64,000 nucleotides of DNA from Pollutimonas nitritireducens (GTDB taxonomy: Bacteria; Pseudomonadota; Gammaproteobacteria; Burkholderiales; Burkholderiaceae_B). This document shows, piece after piece, positions 7,965-17,309 of this stretch (position 1 is its first letter; every line of letters begins with the position of its first letter). The stretch lies in the NCBI RefSeq assembly GCF_002849615.1, contig NZ_PDNV01000012.1:1-64000 (forward strand). Direction: 5' to 3'. The notes under the pieces were generated by a model. That model ran no database searches, had not been told where the DNA came from, and worked only from the letters and a program-made list of their open reading frames with translations. The position numbers were made by a program, and so were the translations under genes.

Positions 7965-10259
7965 ATGACAATTACTCATAATCTAGGTTTTCCCCGTATC
8001 GGGGTCCAGCGCGAACTCAAGAAGGCGCTTGAAGCCTATTGGTCCGGCACACGAACCGCGCAGGATCTCGAGGGCACTGGTCGGGATTTGCGTGCGCGCC
8101 ACTGGAAACTGCAGGCCGCATCAGGACTGGATTTCGTGCCCGTCGGCGACTTTGCCTGGTATGACCATGTACTAGAGTGGACCACCTTGCTGGGCGCGGT
8201 TCCTGCACGCTTCGCCCAGTCAGATCATGAAGACGTGGCGCTGGACACCTTGTTCAGAATGGCGCGCGGGCGCGCGCCCACAGGCACCCCGGCTGCCGCC
8301 TGCGAAATGACCAAATGGTTCGACACTAATTATCATTACCTCGTGCCCGAACTTGTGCCGAATCAGACTTACCGCATCGCCCGCCGTTATTTGTTCGATC
8401 AGATCGAAGAGGCGCAGGCACTGGGATACCGTGCGAAGCCGGTGATTCCAGGGCCGCTGACCTGGTTGTGGCTCGGCAAAGGCGACGCATTTCCCCACGG
8501 CCCGAACGACCCCGCCAAGCTGGAACTGTTGAATAACCTGGTGCCCGTCTACCGGCAGGTACTGGAACAAATCAAGGCATTGGGCGTGGAATGGGTGCAG
8601 ATTGACGAGCCCATCCTCGGTCTGGACTTGTCGCCGGCATGGAGAGCAGCGTTCAAGGGCGTATACGATGAACTTGAGCACGCAGGCATCCCTATATTGC
8701 TTGCCACGTATTTTGAACATTTGCAGGATAATGTCGATGTCCTTGATGGCTTGCCGGTGCAGGGCGTGCATATCGATCTGGTGCGGGCACCGAATCAGCT
8801 CAACGACGTTCTGGCTGTGATAAGCGACGAGCAAGTGTTGTCGTTGGGCGTGATCGATGGCCGGAATGTCTGGCGGACTGACCTGGACAAGGCGCGTGCG
8901 CTCGTGGAAACACTGGCCGTCCGCCGAGGCGATCGACTGTGGCTGGCGCCATCGTGCTCATTGCTGCATGTGCCAGTCGATCTTGATGCCGAAAACGAGC
9001 TCGATGCCGAACTGCGCGGCTGGCTATCGTTTGCAACACAGAAGCTCGATGAATTGGCGTGGCTCGCCGATTCGTTATCGTTGGCCCCCTCTGTCGCGAC
9101 GCAAGATGCATTGCAGCGTCAACGCCTTGCTTTGAAGGCCAGGCAGGACTCAGGTCGCATCCGTAACAGTGTTACGCAGAAAGCGCTGGCCGCCTCGAAC
9201 TCCCTGGATCGCAATCGGACACCATTCGTACAGCGTATTCGGCGACAGCAGGACAAGTTGGGTTTGCCGGCCTACCCGACCACCACCATAGGCTCGTTTC
9301 CCCAGACACCTGAAATCCGGGTGTCGCGTCGGGACTGGAAAAGCGGTGCATTGAGTGACTCGGCCTATCAGACGGCGATGCGCAAGGAAATCGAGCACGT
9401 CATACGATTCCAGGAGAGGATAGGACTGGACGTGCTGGTGCATGGCGAGGCGGAGCGTAACGACATGGTGGAATATTTCGGCGAGCTGTTGGGCGGATTC
9501 GCGTTCACGCAGAGCGGCTGGGTTCAGAGTTACGGTTCGCGTTGCGTAAAGCCGCCGATTATTTATGGCGATATCGCCCGGCCTGCACCCATGACCGTGG
9601 CTTGGTCAGCCTATGCGCAATCGCTTACCGAAAAGCCGGTGAAAGGCATGTTGACGGGACCGGTGACCATCCTGCAATGGTCATTCGTGCGCGATGACCA
9701 GCCGCGTGAGGAAACGTGCCGTCAGTTGGCGCTGGCCTTGCGCCAGGAAGTGATCGACCTGGAAGCGGCAGGTATTGCCGTCATTCAGATTGACGAGCCC
9801 GCTTTTCGCGAGGGCCTGCCATTGCGCCGAGCCGACTGGAATCGCTATTTGGATTGGGCCGTCGATTGTTTCCGTCTGTCGACCAGTGGTGTCAGGGAAG
9901 AAACACAAATACACACGCATATGTGCTATTCGGAATTCAATGACATCATCGAAGCGATTGCCGCCATGGACGCGGACGTCATCACCATCGAGACCTCGCG
10001 CTCCAATATGGAGCTATTGGCGGCATTCGAAGACTTCCAGTATCCCAACGATATAGGACCCGGGGTTTACGATATCCACTCACCCAATGTGCCTGATATC
10101 CAATGGATGATCGCCCTTATGCAAAAGGCTGCGAAACGATTGCAGCCCCAGCGATTATGGGTCAACCCCGACTGCGGCCTGAAAACCCGCGGCTGGGCTG
10201 AGACGGAGGCGGCTTTGGTCAAGATGGTCGGAGCCGCCCGGGCACTGCGCTATACTTAG
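7965..10259 (+). CDS. metE: Cobalamin-independent methionine synthase
   Basis: 5-methyltetrahydropteroyltriglutamate-homocysteine S-methyltransferase, the last step of methionine synthesis without vitamin B12. The 764-residue length is typical. The N-terminal barrel starts with [19 protein letters not shown]. The C-terminal catalytic barrel starts near residue 438 with [12 protein letters not shown] and carries the zinc ligands in HTHMCYSEF (His and Cys), in the Glu of ITIETSRS and in the Cys of [12 protein letters not shown]. It is divergent from metR with two MetR-type boxes between them. Confidence 0.97.
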   Translation: MTITHNLGFPRIGVQRELKKALEAYWSGTRTAQDLEGTGRDLRARHWKLQAASGLDFVPVGDFAWYDHVLEWTTLLGAVPARFAQSDHEDVALDTLFRMARGRAPTGTPAAACEMTKWFDTNYHYLVPELVPNQTYRIARRYLFDQIEEAQALGYRAKPVIPGPLTWLWLGKGDAFPHGPNDPAKLELLNNLVPVYRQVLEQIKALGVEWVQIDEPILGLDLSPAWRAAFKGVYDELEHAGIPILLATYFEHLQDNVDVLDGLPVQGVHIDLVRAPNQLNDVLAVISDEQVLSLGVIDGRNVWRTDLDKARALVETLAVRRGDRLWLAPSCSLLHVPVDLDAENELDAELRGWLSFATQKLDELAWLADSLSLAPSVATQDALQRQRLALKARQDSGRIRNSVTQKALAASNSLDRNRTPFVQRIRRQQDKLGLPAYPTTTIGSFPQTPEIRVSRRDWKSGALSDSAYQTAMRKEIEHVIRFQERIGLDVLVHGEAERNDMVEYFGELLGGFAFTQSGWVQSYGSRCVKPPIIYGDIARPAPMTVAWSAYAQSLTEKPVKGMLTGPVTILQWSFVRDDQPREETCRQLALALRQEVIDLEAAGIAVIQIDEPAFREGLPLRRADWNRYLDWAVDCFRLSTSGVREETQIHTHMCYSEFNDIIEAIAAMDADVITIETSRSNMELLAAFEDFQYPNDIGPGVYDIHSPNVPDIQWMIALMQKAAKRLQPQRLWVNPDCGLKTRGWAETEAALVKMVGAARALRYT

Positions 10260-10288
10260 AGGGTTTACCGCTATATTCTTTTTTGTAG

Positions 10289-10870
10289 ATGCCCCTACCT
10301 CCTTCCAAAATTGCCCGCGAACCTTTGCACACGCGTTCCATACGCGTGAATTCGTTTGCCCGGGAGGACGGCCAGTGGGATCTCGAAGCCGAACTCATCG
10401 ACGTCAAGGCTTACGATTTCCCACTAAGGGACGGCGCCACAATACACAGCGCCGGCGACCCTATCCATCACATGCACCTTCGCGTCACGATTGACGACCA
10501 GTTCCAGGTCACGGACGCTGTCGCCGATTATGACGCCGCCCCATACAACGAGAACTGCAGTGCCATTGCGCCTGACTACCGCTCGCTGGTGGGAATGAAT
10601 CTGCTGCGTAACTTCCGCCAGATGGTCAAAGACCGTTTTGGCCGAACGGCAGGTTGCAGCCACATGACGGAACTCTCGTATCTCCTGCCCACGGTCGCGA
10701 TTCAAACCATGGCCAATAAGCGGCGTCAAGAGCAGTCGGCGCCGGGCAAGCAACAGAAGCGTCCGTTCCAGCTGGAAGGTTGCCATGCCCTGAGGCTGGA
10801 TGGTCCGATTGCAAAAGAGTTTTATCCCCAGTGGTATAAATCCCCGAAAGTCGAGACAAAGTGCGAATAG
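10289..10870 (+). CDS. DUF2889 family protein
   Basis: The 193-residue product matches the DUF2889 family, seen as a conserved small protein in many beta- and gammaproteobacteria. Typical features are the N-terminal HTRSIRVNSFAREDGQWDLEAELIDVKAYDF, the HHMHLRVTIDDQFQVTDAVADYD core and the PDYRSLVGMNLLRNFRQMVKDRFG segment with GCSHMTEL. No biochemical role is established that I can name. The gene stands alone between metE and sucC, 29 bases after the metE stop, without a visible terminator between. Read-through from metE is possible. Confidence 0.85.
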   Translation: MPLPPSKIAREPLHTRSIRVNSFAREDGQWDLEAELIDVKAYDFPLRDGATIHSAGDPIHHMHLRVTIDDQFQVTDAVADYDAAPYNENCSAIAPDYRSLVGMNLLRNFRQMVKDRFGRTAGCSHMTELSYLLPTVAIQTMANKRRQEQSAPGKQQKRPFQLEGCHALRLDGPIAKEFYPQWYKSPKVETKCE

Positions 10871-10953
10871 GCATATCCCATAGGGCGGCTAAGTACCACG
10901 CCCACTGGCGCACGCGTTCTTTTTCCAATTCTTTACGTTCTGACAGGTAATAA

Positions 10954-12114
10954 ATGAAAATTCACGAGTATCAAGGCAAGGAACTGCTGAGGAAGTTTGG
11001 CGTTACCGTCCCCCGCGGAATTCCAGCTTTCTCCGTCGAAGAAGCCGTCGCTGCAGCCGAGAAGCTGGGCGGACCCGTATGGGTGGTGAAGGCGCAGATT
11101 CATGCAGGTGGCCGTGGGAAGGGCGGCGGTGTGAAGCTGGGGCGTTCCATTGACGAAGTTCGCCAATTGGCTTCCGAAATCCTGGGCATGCAGCTGATTA
11201 CACACCAGACCGGGCCCGAAGGTCAAAAGGTGGGACGTCTTCTTATTGAAGAAGGCGCCGACATCAAGAAAGAATATTACGTTGGAATTGTCACCGATCG
11301 CGGCACGCAACGCGTTTGCGTGATGGCTTCGAGCGAAGGCGGGATGGACGTCGAGGAAGTCGCTGAAAAGACACCCGAGAAAATCCTGAAGGTATTCGTC
11401 GATCCCAAGACCGGGCTCACCGACAAAGAAGCGGCGGACCTGGCGCGCGGCATTGGCGTACCCGAAGGGTCTGTGGAAAAGGCGGCCGTTGAATTCCAGA
11501 AGCTTTACAAAGCCTACTGGGACACAGATGCGTCGCTCGCAGAAATCAATCCGCTGATTCTTACCAACTCCGGCGATATTATCGCACTGGACGCAAAGTT
11601 CAACTTTGACTCCAACGCCTTGTACCGTCATCCCGAAATCGTCGAGTACCGCGATCTGGCCGAGGAAGACCCTGCTGAAATCGAAGCCAGCAAGTTCGAT
11701 CTGGCCTATATCCAGCTCGACGGCAACATCGGCTGCCTGGTCAATGGCGCAGGCCTCGCCATGGCGACCATGGATACGATCAAGCTGTTCGGCGGCGAGC
11801 CCGCCAACTTCCTGGACGTGGGCGGTGGTGCAACGGCCGAGAAAGTGACCGAAGCATTCAAGATCATGCTCAAGAACGAAGGTGTCAAGGCTATTCTGGT
11901 GAACATTTTCGGCGGCATCATGCGTTGCGATGTCATTGCCGAAGGCGTCATCGCCGCTTGCAAGGCCGTTAATCTTAGCGTGCCTCTGGTGGTGCGCATG
12001 AAGGGCACCAATGAAGAGCTAGGCAAGAAATTGCTGGCCGAGTCGGGCCTGCCTATTATCAGCGCTGATACCATGGCCGAAGCCGCGACTAAAGTCGTAG
12101 CCGCCGCGAAATAA
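10954..12114 (+). CDS. sucC: Succinate-CoA ligase, beta subunit
   Basis: The ADP-forming succinyl-CoA synthetase beta subunit takes part in substrate-level phosphorylation in the TCA cycle. The 386-residue protein has the N-terminal ATP-grasp domain starting [17 protein letters not shown], with [19 protein letters not shown] near residue 45, and the C-terminal ligase domain with [34 protein letters not shown] and [14 protein letters not shown]. Length matches the family. It is followed 22 bases later by sucD, forming the usual two-gene operon. Confidence 0.97.
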   Translation: MKIHEYQGKELLRKFGVTVPRGIPAFSVEEAVAAAEKLGGPVWVVKAQIHAGGRGKGGGVKLGRSIDEVRQLASEILGMQLITHQTGPEGQKVGRLLIEEGADIKKEYYVGIVTDRGTQRVCVMASSEGGMDVEEVAEKTPEKILKVFVDPKTGLTDKEAADLARGIGVPEGSVEKAAVEFQKLYKAYWDTDASLAEINPLILTNSGDIIALDAKFNFDSNALYRHPEIVEYRDLAEEDPAEIEASKFDLAYIQLDGNIGCLVNGAGLAMATMDTIKLFGGEPANFLDVGGGATAEKVTEAFKIMLKNEGVKAILVNIFGGIMRCDVIAEGVIAACKAVNLSVPLVVRMKGTNEELGKKLLAESGLPIISADTMAEAATKVVAAAK

Positions 12115-12136
12115 GAATACTGCCGAGGATCTGTAA

Positions 12137-13018
12137 ATGTCGATTTTGATCAACAAAGACACTAAAGTCATTACCCAAGGAATTACCGGCAAGACCGGTC
12201 AGTTCCATACCCACATGTGCCGCGAGTACGCCAACGGTAAGGCGGCGTTCGTAGCAGGCGTGCATCCCAAGAAGGCCGGCGAGAACTTCGAAGGTGTGCC
12301 CATTTTCGGTTCCGTCAAAGATGCCAAGGCCGCAACCGGCGCCACGGTGTCGGTCATCTACGTTCCGCCGGCCGGTGCTGCAGCCGCTATCTGGGAAGCG
12401 GTCGACGCCGACCTGGACCTCGTCATCTGCATCACCGAAGGCATCCCCGTACGCGACATGCTTGAGCTGCGCAATCGCATGCGCGACCAGAACAAGACTG
12501 CCCTTGTGCTAGGACCCAATTGTCCCGGTCTCATCACGCCCGACGAACTGAAGATCGGTATCATGCCCGGTCATATTTCCCGCAAGGGCCGTATTGGCGT
12601 AGTCAGTCGTTCAGGCACGCTGACCTATGAAGCCGTCGCACAATTGACCGAGCTGGGGCTGGGCCAATCCACCGCCGTGGGTATTGGTGGCGATCCAATC
12701 AACGGTCTGAAGCATATTGATATCCTCAAATTGTTCAACGACGATCCCGACACGGATGCCGTCGTCATGATCGGCGAGATCGGCGGACCTGATGAAGTCA
12801 ATGCGGCCGAATGGGCTAAAGACAACATGACCAAGCCGGTTGTAGGTTTTATTGCTGGCGTCACCGCTCCTGCAGGCAAACGCATGGGCCACGCCGGCGC
12901 GCTGATTTCCGGTGGAGCCGATACGGCTGATGCCAAGCTCGAAATCATGGAAGCTTGCGGTATCCGCACTACGCGCGATCCTTCGGAAATGGGCAAATTG
13001 CTCAAATCCGTGCTGTAG
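12137..13018 (+). CDS. sucD: Succinate-CoA ligase, alpha subunit
   Basis: The 293-residue alpha subunit binds CoA and carries the phosphorylated histidine. N-terminal GITGKTGQFHT and the Rossmann-type CoA-binding part are followed by PNCPGLITPDELKIGIMPG, GRIGVVSRSGTLTYEA and GIGGDPINGL. The active-site His lies in GKRMGHAGALISGG. The gene directly follows sucC and ends in a terminator. Confidence 0.97.
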   Translation: MSILINKDTKVITQGITGKTGQFHTHMCREYANGKAAFVAGVHPKKAGENFEGVPIFGSVKDAKAATGATVSVIYVPPAGAAAAIWEAVDADLDLVICITEGIPVRDMLELRNRMRDQNKTALVLGPNCPGLITPDELKIGIMPGHISRKGRIGVVSRSGTLTYEAVAQLTELGLGQSTAVGIGGDPINGLKHIDILKLFNDDPDTDAVVMIGEIGGPDEVNAAEWAKDNMTKPVVGFIAGVTAPAGKRMGHAGALISGGADTADAKLEIMEACGIRTTRDPSEMGKLLKSVL

Positions 13019-13036
13019 AAGTATCTGCCGGTAGAA

Positions 13037-13077
13037 AGGCTCGTGCTGCTTTCACAGTTAGCGCGGGCTTTTTTTTT
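13037..13077 (+). terminator. Terminator of sucCD
   Basis: An 11-bp stem with four G-U pairs (AGGCTCGTGCT with AGCGCGGGCTT) around a 12-base loop is followed by a run of T. It lies 19 bases after the sucD stop. Confidence 0.8.
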
Positions 13078-13129
13078 GGACAAGTACAAGCAGCTTTCAA
13101 AGCTGATTTACAATGGCTCGTTATGTTTT

Positions 13130-13160
13130 GCCTCGGTACAGACTTAGCCGGGGCTTTTTA
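13130..13160 (+). terminator. Second hairpin with T run, upstream of the TerC gene
   Basis: GCCTCGG pairs with CCGGGGC (one G-U) around an 11-base loop and is followed by TTTTTAT. It may be a back-up terminator for sucCD or an attenuator in the leader of the TerC-family gene, whose start is 30 bases downstream. I looked for the manganese (yybP-ykoY) riboswitch core and did not find it. Confidence 0.6.
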
Positions 13161-13189
13161 TCGCTTTTCAAGATCACACAGGAATACAC

Positions 13190-13912
13190 ATGCTAGAGTT
13201 TATCGACACGCTGCATTGGGGTGCGCTTTTTCAGATTGTAATGATCGATATATTGTTAGGGGGCGACAATGCCGTGGTCATAGCGCTGGCGTGTCGCAAT
13301 CTGGGTCCCAAGCAACGTGTCCAGGGCATTCTCTGGGGAACGGCCGGCGCCATCATCCTGCGCATCGTGCTGATTGCCTTCGCGCTCACATTGCTGGCAA
13401 TTCCATTCCTCAAGATCGTGGGTGGCCTGCTATTGCTGTGGATCGGTATCAAGCTGCTGGTTCCAGAGGAAGGACATCACGAAAATATCAAGGCCAACGC
13501 TTCAATCTGGGCAGCAGTCAAGACCATCATCATTGCCGACTTTGTCATGAGTCTGGATAACGTCATCGCCATCGCCGGCGCGGCACAAAACACCATTCCT
13601 GATCACCAGTTGGGCTATGTGATCTTCGGTCTGCTGGTCAGCGTGCCCATCATCATCTGGGGCAGCACGATTGTCCTCAAGCTTATCGACCGTTTTCCTT
13701 TGGTGGTCACACTGGGCGCGGCCTTGCTGGGTTGGATTGCCGGCGGCATGATCGTCACCGACATTTTCATTCAAGATCAATGGGGCGGTGTGCTTCCCGG
13801 TACAATCAAGCTGGCGGCCGAAGTCATTGGCGCCGTGCTTGTGGTGCTCATCGGTAAATGGATCGCCAGCCGCAAAGGCGCTCCCAAGGAAAATGTAAAT
13901 GGGTCTGTTTAA
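13190..13912 (+). CDS. TerC-family integral membrane protein
   Basis: The 240-residue protein has about seven transmembrane segments and the TerC-family signatures: IDILLGGDNAVVIALACRNL near residues 18-37 and IIIADFVMSLDNVIAIAGAA near residues 110-130, each with acidic residues inside a membrane helix (GDN and SLDN). Characterised relatives export manganese or calcium or are linked to tellurite resistance. The YjbE-like subgroup is the best fit here. Substrate is not shown by the sequence. The gene overlaps the start of a 42-residue membrane microprotein by 14 bases, indicating translational coupling. Confidence 0.88.
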   Translation: MLEFIDTLHWGALFQIVMIDILLGGDNAVVIALACRNLGPKQRVQGILWGTAGAIILRIVLIAFALTLLAIPFLKIVGGLLLLWIGIKLLVPEEGHHENIKANASIWAAVKTIIIADFVMSLDNVIAIAGAAQNTIPDHQLGYVIFGLLVSVPIIIWGSTIVLKLIDRFPLVVTLGAALLGWIAGGMIVTDIFIQDQWGGVLPGTIKLAAEVIGAVLVVLIGKWIASRKGAPKENVNGSV

Positions 13913-14027
13913 ATCTTCCGGGCGCAAGAAGCCCGATGAATCTGGCTTGAGCCTGCTTCAAGGATTATTCATCCTGGCGATTATCGGCATTATCCTGACC
14001 ATCGTATTCACACAGTTGGCAGGCTAA
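13899..14027 (+). CDS. 42-residue single-span membrane microprotein
   Basis: The frame from ATG 13899 overlaps the last 14 bases of the TerC-family gene and ends 3 bases before the hemC start. The product begins MGLFKSSGRKKPDES, a basic soluble head, then has one hydrophobic helix (about residues 19-41) rich in Ile/Leu and ends in QLAG. The head-plus-helix design and tight coupling suggest a small partner of the TerC-family transporter or a membrane anchor peptide. I do not recognise a named family, so the role is inferred only from position. Confidence 0.65.
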   Translation: MGLFKSSGRKKPDESGLSLLQGLFILAIIGIILTIVFTQLAG

Positions 14028-14030
14028 GGC

Positions 14031-14978
14031 ATGGTTCCTGTCCCCGCTACGCTGGTCATCGCGACGCGCGCCAGCCGGCTGGCCTTATGGCAAGCCGAAC
14101 ACGTGCGCGATCGTTTGCAGGCTGTTTATCCAGAGTGCCAGGTCACATTGCTGACCATGACCACCCGTGGAGACCAGATCCTCGATCGCACACTATCAAA
14201 AATCGGCGGAAAAGGTCTGTTCGTCAAAGAGCTGGAAACTGCTCTGCTCGACGGCCGCGCCGACCTGGCTGTTCATTCCCTGAAAGATGTCCCGGTCGAC
14301 ATGCAGAGCCCCTTCGCCCTGCCTGTCATACTCGAACGCGACGATCCCCGCGATGCGTTCGTTTCCAACGACTACGATACCCTGGACAGCATGCCGCCCG
14401 GTGCCGTTGTAGGCACTTCCAGCCTGCGCCGGGAATCGCAAATCCGCCAGCAGTTTCCTCAGCTCAAGATACAGGCGCTGCGAGGCAACCTTGATACGCG
14501 CCTGGGCAAACTCGATCGCGGCGACTACGCGGCCATCATCTTGGCTGCCGTGGGCCTGAAGCGGCTTGGGCTCGAATCTCGTATTCGAAGCTGTTTGCCG
14601 GTCGAGCAAAGTTTGCCCGCCGCGGGCCAGGGTGCGTTAGGTATTGAAATCCTCGAAAATCGGGATGACATGCGTCTTTGGCTGGCGCCATTGGCCTGCC
14701 CGGATACGACAGCGTGCGCGCTGGCCGAGCGGACGGTGTCGCGCGTTCTGGGCGGGTCGTGCCAGGTACCGCTGGCAGCCTTCGCCAGACTGGACGGCGG
14801 TGTGCTGCACCTCGATGCGTTGGTTGCCGAACCTGACGGCTCGCACATTGTACGGTCCCATGTCCACGGCCCGATCGCATCAGCAGTGCAGCTGGGCGAG
14901 CAAGCCGCCCAGGAACTTATGCAAAAAGGTGCACAAGAAATCCTGTCCCGACTCTTGTCTGCGGACACGGCCTCCTGA
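14031..14978 (+). CDS. hemC: Hydroxymethylbilane synthase (porphobilinogen deaminase)
   Basis: Joins four porphobilinogen units into hydroxymethylbilane in heme synthesis. The 315-residue product shows [16 protein letters not shown] at the start, then [11 protein letters not shown] and [18 protein letters not shown], and the [11 protein letters not shown] motif whose Cys holds the dipyrromethane cofactor. Length is typical. It is the first of hemC-hemD-hemX-hemY and starts 3 bases after the microprotein stop, so it may be read from the TerC promoter. Confidence 0.96.
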   Translation: MVPVPATLVIATRASRLALWQAEHVRDRLQAVYPECQVTLLTMTTRGDQILDRTLSKIGGKGLFVKELETALLDGRADLAVHSLKDVPVDMQSPFALPVILERDDPRDAFVSNDYDTLDSMPPGAVVGTSSLRRESQIRQQFPQLKIQALRGNLDTRLGKLDRGDYAAIILAAVGLKRLGLESRIRSCLPVEQSLPAAGQGALGIEILENRDDMRLWLAPLACPDTTACALAERTVSRVLGGSCQVPLAAFARLDGGVLHLDALVAEPDGSHIVRSHVHGPIASAVQLGEQAAQELMQKGAQEILSRLLSADTAS

Positions 14979-15010
14979 TACGTGGCGGCCTTTTTCCGGC
15001 TCAAGCTATC

Positions 15011-15814
15011 ATGACAGTCAACGTTGTATTGACACGGCCGGACGGCAGGAACCAGGCACTGACGGCACGGTCGCTGGCCGCCGGATGGCGGCCGCTCTCG
15101 CTCCCCGCCCTGATGATCCGCCCGTTGCTGCAACGGGGCGACCGCGTACCGGATCCCGGCGACTATGATCTGGTTATGTTCGTAAGCCGCAATGCGGCCA
15201 GGCTTTATCTCGATCTGCTGGCTGACCAATCCGCCGGCCAGGCCTGGCCGCGGCGGACACTAGCCGCTACCGTCGGCAGATCCAGCGCACAACCTCTTTA
15301 CGATTCCCTCGGTATCCCGAATGCACAGATCGTGCACCCCGATCTCGACAGCGAAAGCCACGACTCGGAAGCGTTATGGCGTTGTCTGGGAACCCGACTC
15401 TCCACGATCCGCAAAGTATTGATCGTAAGAGGCGAGTCGGGACGGCTATGGTTCGGCGAGCAATGCGAACGCGTTGGCATCAAGGTCGATCGATTGGCTT
15501 TGTACCGCCGTGAACCGGCTTTGTGGAATGCCGGCCAGGCTGCCGAATTGTCCCAAGCGCTTGTGATACCGGAATCATGTGTATTCCTGTTGACCAGCAG
15601 TGAAAGCGTTGACGCCATACATGCCAATATGTGTCGTTTGGGCCTGGAGACCGCATGGCGCAAATCCTGTTTCGTAGCGATACATGAACGCATCGCCAGC
15701 CGATTACAATCCGTGCTTGGTGGTACTGGCAATGACGAACCGCCGGTGGTAAAAGTATGCTCACCGAGTGACGACTCGATATTTCTGGCCATCGGCCAGA
15801 TGGCGTCGCGTTAA
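15011..15814 (+). CDS. hemD: Uroporphyrinogen-III synthase
   Basis: Cyclises hydroxymethylbilane to uroporphyrinogen III with inversion of ring D. The 267-residue protein belongs to a poorly conserved family. Support comes from the two-domain length, the YDLVMFVSRNAARLYLDLL segment near residue 54, KVLIVRGESGRLWFGEQCERVGIKVDRLALYRREPAL near residue 138, and VFLLTSSESVDAI. Position between hemC and hemX is the usual betaproteobacterial order. Confidence 0.92.
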   Translation: MTVNVVLTRPDGRNQALTARSLAAGWRPLSLPALMIRPLLQRGDRVPDPGDYDLVMFVSRNAARLYLDLLADQSAGQAWPRRTLAATVGRSSAQPLYDSLGIPNAQIVHPDLDSESHDSEALWRCLGTRLSTIRKVLIVRGESGRLWFGEQCERVGIKVDRLALYRREPALWNAGQAAELSQALVIPESCVFLLTSSESVDAIHANMCRLGLETAWRKSCFVAIHERIASRLQSVLGGTGNDEPPVVKVCSPSDDSIFLAIGQMASR

Positions 15815-15842
15815 GAAATACTCCAAGGATTACAATCTGGCC

Positions 15843-17306
15843 ATGACTGATAAAAAACCCGAGATCCCGCAAGCAGCCCAGGCCTCCACTTCAAGCGCTT
15901 CGGCTACCCCTGGTCCAGCCACCACTGCCTCGGCCAAAAAGGCATCGCCCGTTAAAAGGTCCCGCCCTTTCCTTTTGCCGGCATTCATCATCCTGTTGAT
16001 CATTGCCGTGGCGCTCGGTGCCGCCTTTTGGTATCAGCAGAAGCAGTTCCGCCTTTCCTCCGCAGATCTGGCCGCGCAAGTGGAACGCAGCACCAGCATG
16101 GCCGGCCAGGCCGCTGGGCAGGCGCAGCAAGCTCTGTCCATGCTGCAGGAGCAGACCTCGCAGCTCGATACCCTGCGTAGCTCGCTCGAGGAATCGCGTG
16201 AACAGGTCGAAAGCCTGGAGCAGGCGTTCCGCACGCTTACCGACAGCGGCTCCGACCTGGTCCTGATCAACGATATCGACCACCTGCTTACTATCGCTCA
16301 ACAGCAGCTGCAGTTGAGCGGGAACGTTGCAAACGCCGTCATCTCTCTTGAAACCGCACAAGCACAATTGGCGAGGGCCAATCGGCCCGGACTGGCTTCG
16401 TTGCTGCAAACCATCAATGGCGACCTCGATCGCCTGCGTGCCGCCTCAACCGTGGATGTTGCGCTGTTGTCCACCCAGCTCGATGAACTGAGTGCACTCG
16501 TCAGCGAAGCACCATTGCTCGTCCCCGATGACGCGTCGCCCGATGTGGTTGGCGCGGAAAAAGCGGATGCGCCGCAGGCTTCGGCCAACAGCGGTGGCAA
16601 TGTTGACTCCAATGCACCGTGGTGGCAAAAATCGCTGGCCACGCTAGAGGACTGGTCGCGCAACGCGTGGACGTCAGTGCGCCAGGATCTCGGTCAATTC
16701 ATCGCCGTGCGGAGGGTGGATGATCCTGTCGCTCTGTTGATGTCGCCGGATCAGGCAACACGCTTTCGTGAGAATCTGCGCTTGCGCATCATGACGGCGC
16801 AATTGGCACTTATGATGCGCCAGCCGAAAGTGTGGGAATCCGAAACCGATGCGCTGGTCAAGGCCATTGAAAGCCGCTACGATCCAAAATCGCAGTCCGC
16901 GCGGCAAGCCCTCAAATTGGCGCGTCAGATGGCCGATACGTCCATCGAGCTGAAGCTTCCCACCGTCACTAATAGTCTGCAGGCCGTGCAGACACTTCGG
17001 GACGCCAGTGCTAAATCGGCTCGGGACGGTGCCATACCGTCTGCTGATGAAACCGCCGTGCCGGTCGCTCCAGAAGAAGCTGGAACCGACCAGCCGTCGA
17101 TCAAGCCCGAGGCACAGTCGGCGCCCGAGCCTACGGAAGCGCCAGGAACAGGGTCGGCGCCGGATTCCTCTGTCGCGCCTCAGTCGCCAGAGCCGGCAGC
17201 ACCGGCCGCGCCGGCAACACCCGAATCCTCTGGTGCGCAGAGCCAACCCGCCGTTCCTGCTCTTGCACAGCCTGCCGCGGCGGTAATTAGTCGGCTTCGG
17301 GGGTAA
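15843..17306 (+). CDS. hemX: HemX family membrane protein
   Basis: The 487-residue product starts MTDKKPEIPQ. A low-complexity Ala/Ser/Thr head is followed by one transmembrane helix (about residues 42-62), a coiled coil rich in Gln, Glu and Ser (75-160) and the HemX core with LVLINDIDHLLTIAQQQLQLSGNV and ISLETAQAQLARANRPGLASL. The C-terminus is a long Pro/Ala/Glu-rich tail. Databases often name it uroporphyrinogen-III C-methyltransferase, but the protein has no methyltransferase motif. HemX and HemY are co-inherited with hemCD; their role is unsettled. The open frame extends further upstream into hemD, but the ATG at 15843 lies after the hemD stop and is preferred. Confidence 0.88.
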   Translation: MTDKKPEIPQAAQASTSSASATPGPATTASAKKASPVKRSRPFLLPAFIILLIIAVALGAAFWYQQKQFRLSSADLAAQVERSTSMAGQAAGQAQQALSMLQEQTSQLDTLRSSLEESREQVESLEQAFRTLTDSGSDLVLINDIDHLLTIAQQQLQLSGNVANAVISLETAQAQLARANRPGLASLLQTINGDLDRLRAASTVDVALLSTQLDELSALVSEAPLLVPDDASPDVVGAEKADAPQASANSGGNVDSNAPWWQKSLATLEDWSRNAWTSVRQDLGQFIAVRRVDDPVALLMSPDQATRFRENLRLRIMTAQLALMMRQPKVWESETDALVKAIESRYDPKSQSARQALKLARQMADTSIELKLPTVTNSLQAVQTLRDASAKSARDGAIPSADETAVPVAPEEAGTDQPSIKPEAQSAPEPTEAPGTGSAPDSSVAPQSPEPAAPAAPATPESSGAQSQPAVPALAQPAAAVISRLRG

Positions 17307-17309
17307 GCA

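Noticed and set aside
13030-13189. A manganese (yybP-ykoY) riboswitch before the TerC-family gene
   Set aside because: TerC genes often follow such leaders, so I looked for the conserved internal loops. Only two terminator-like hairpins are present.
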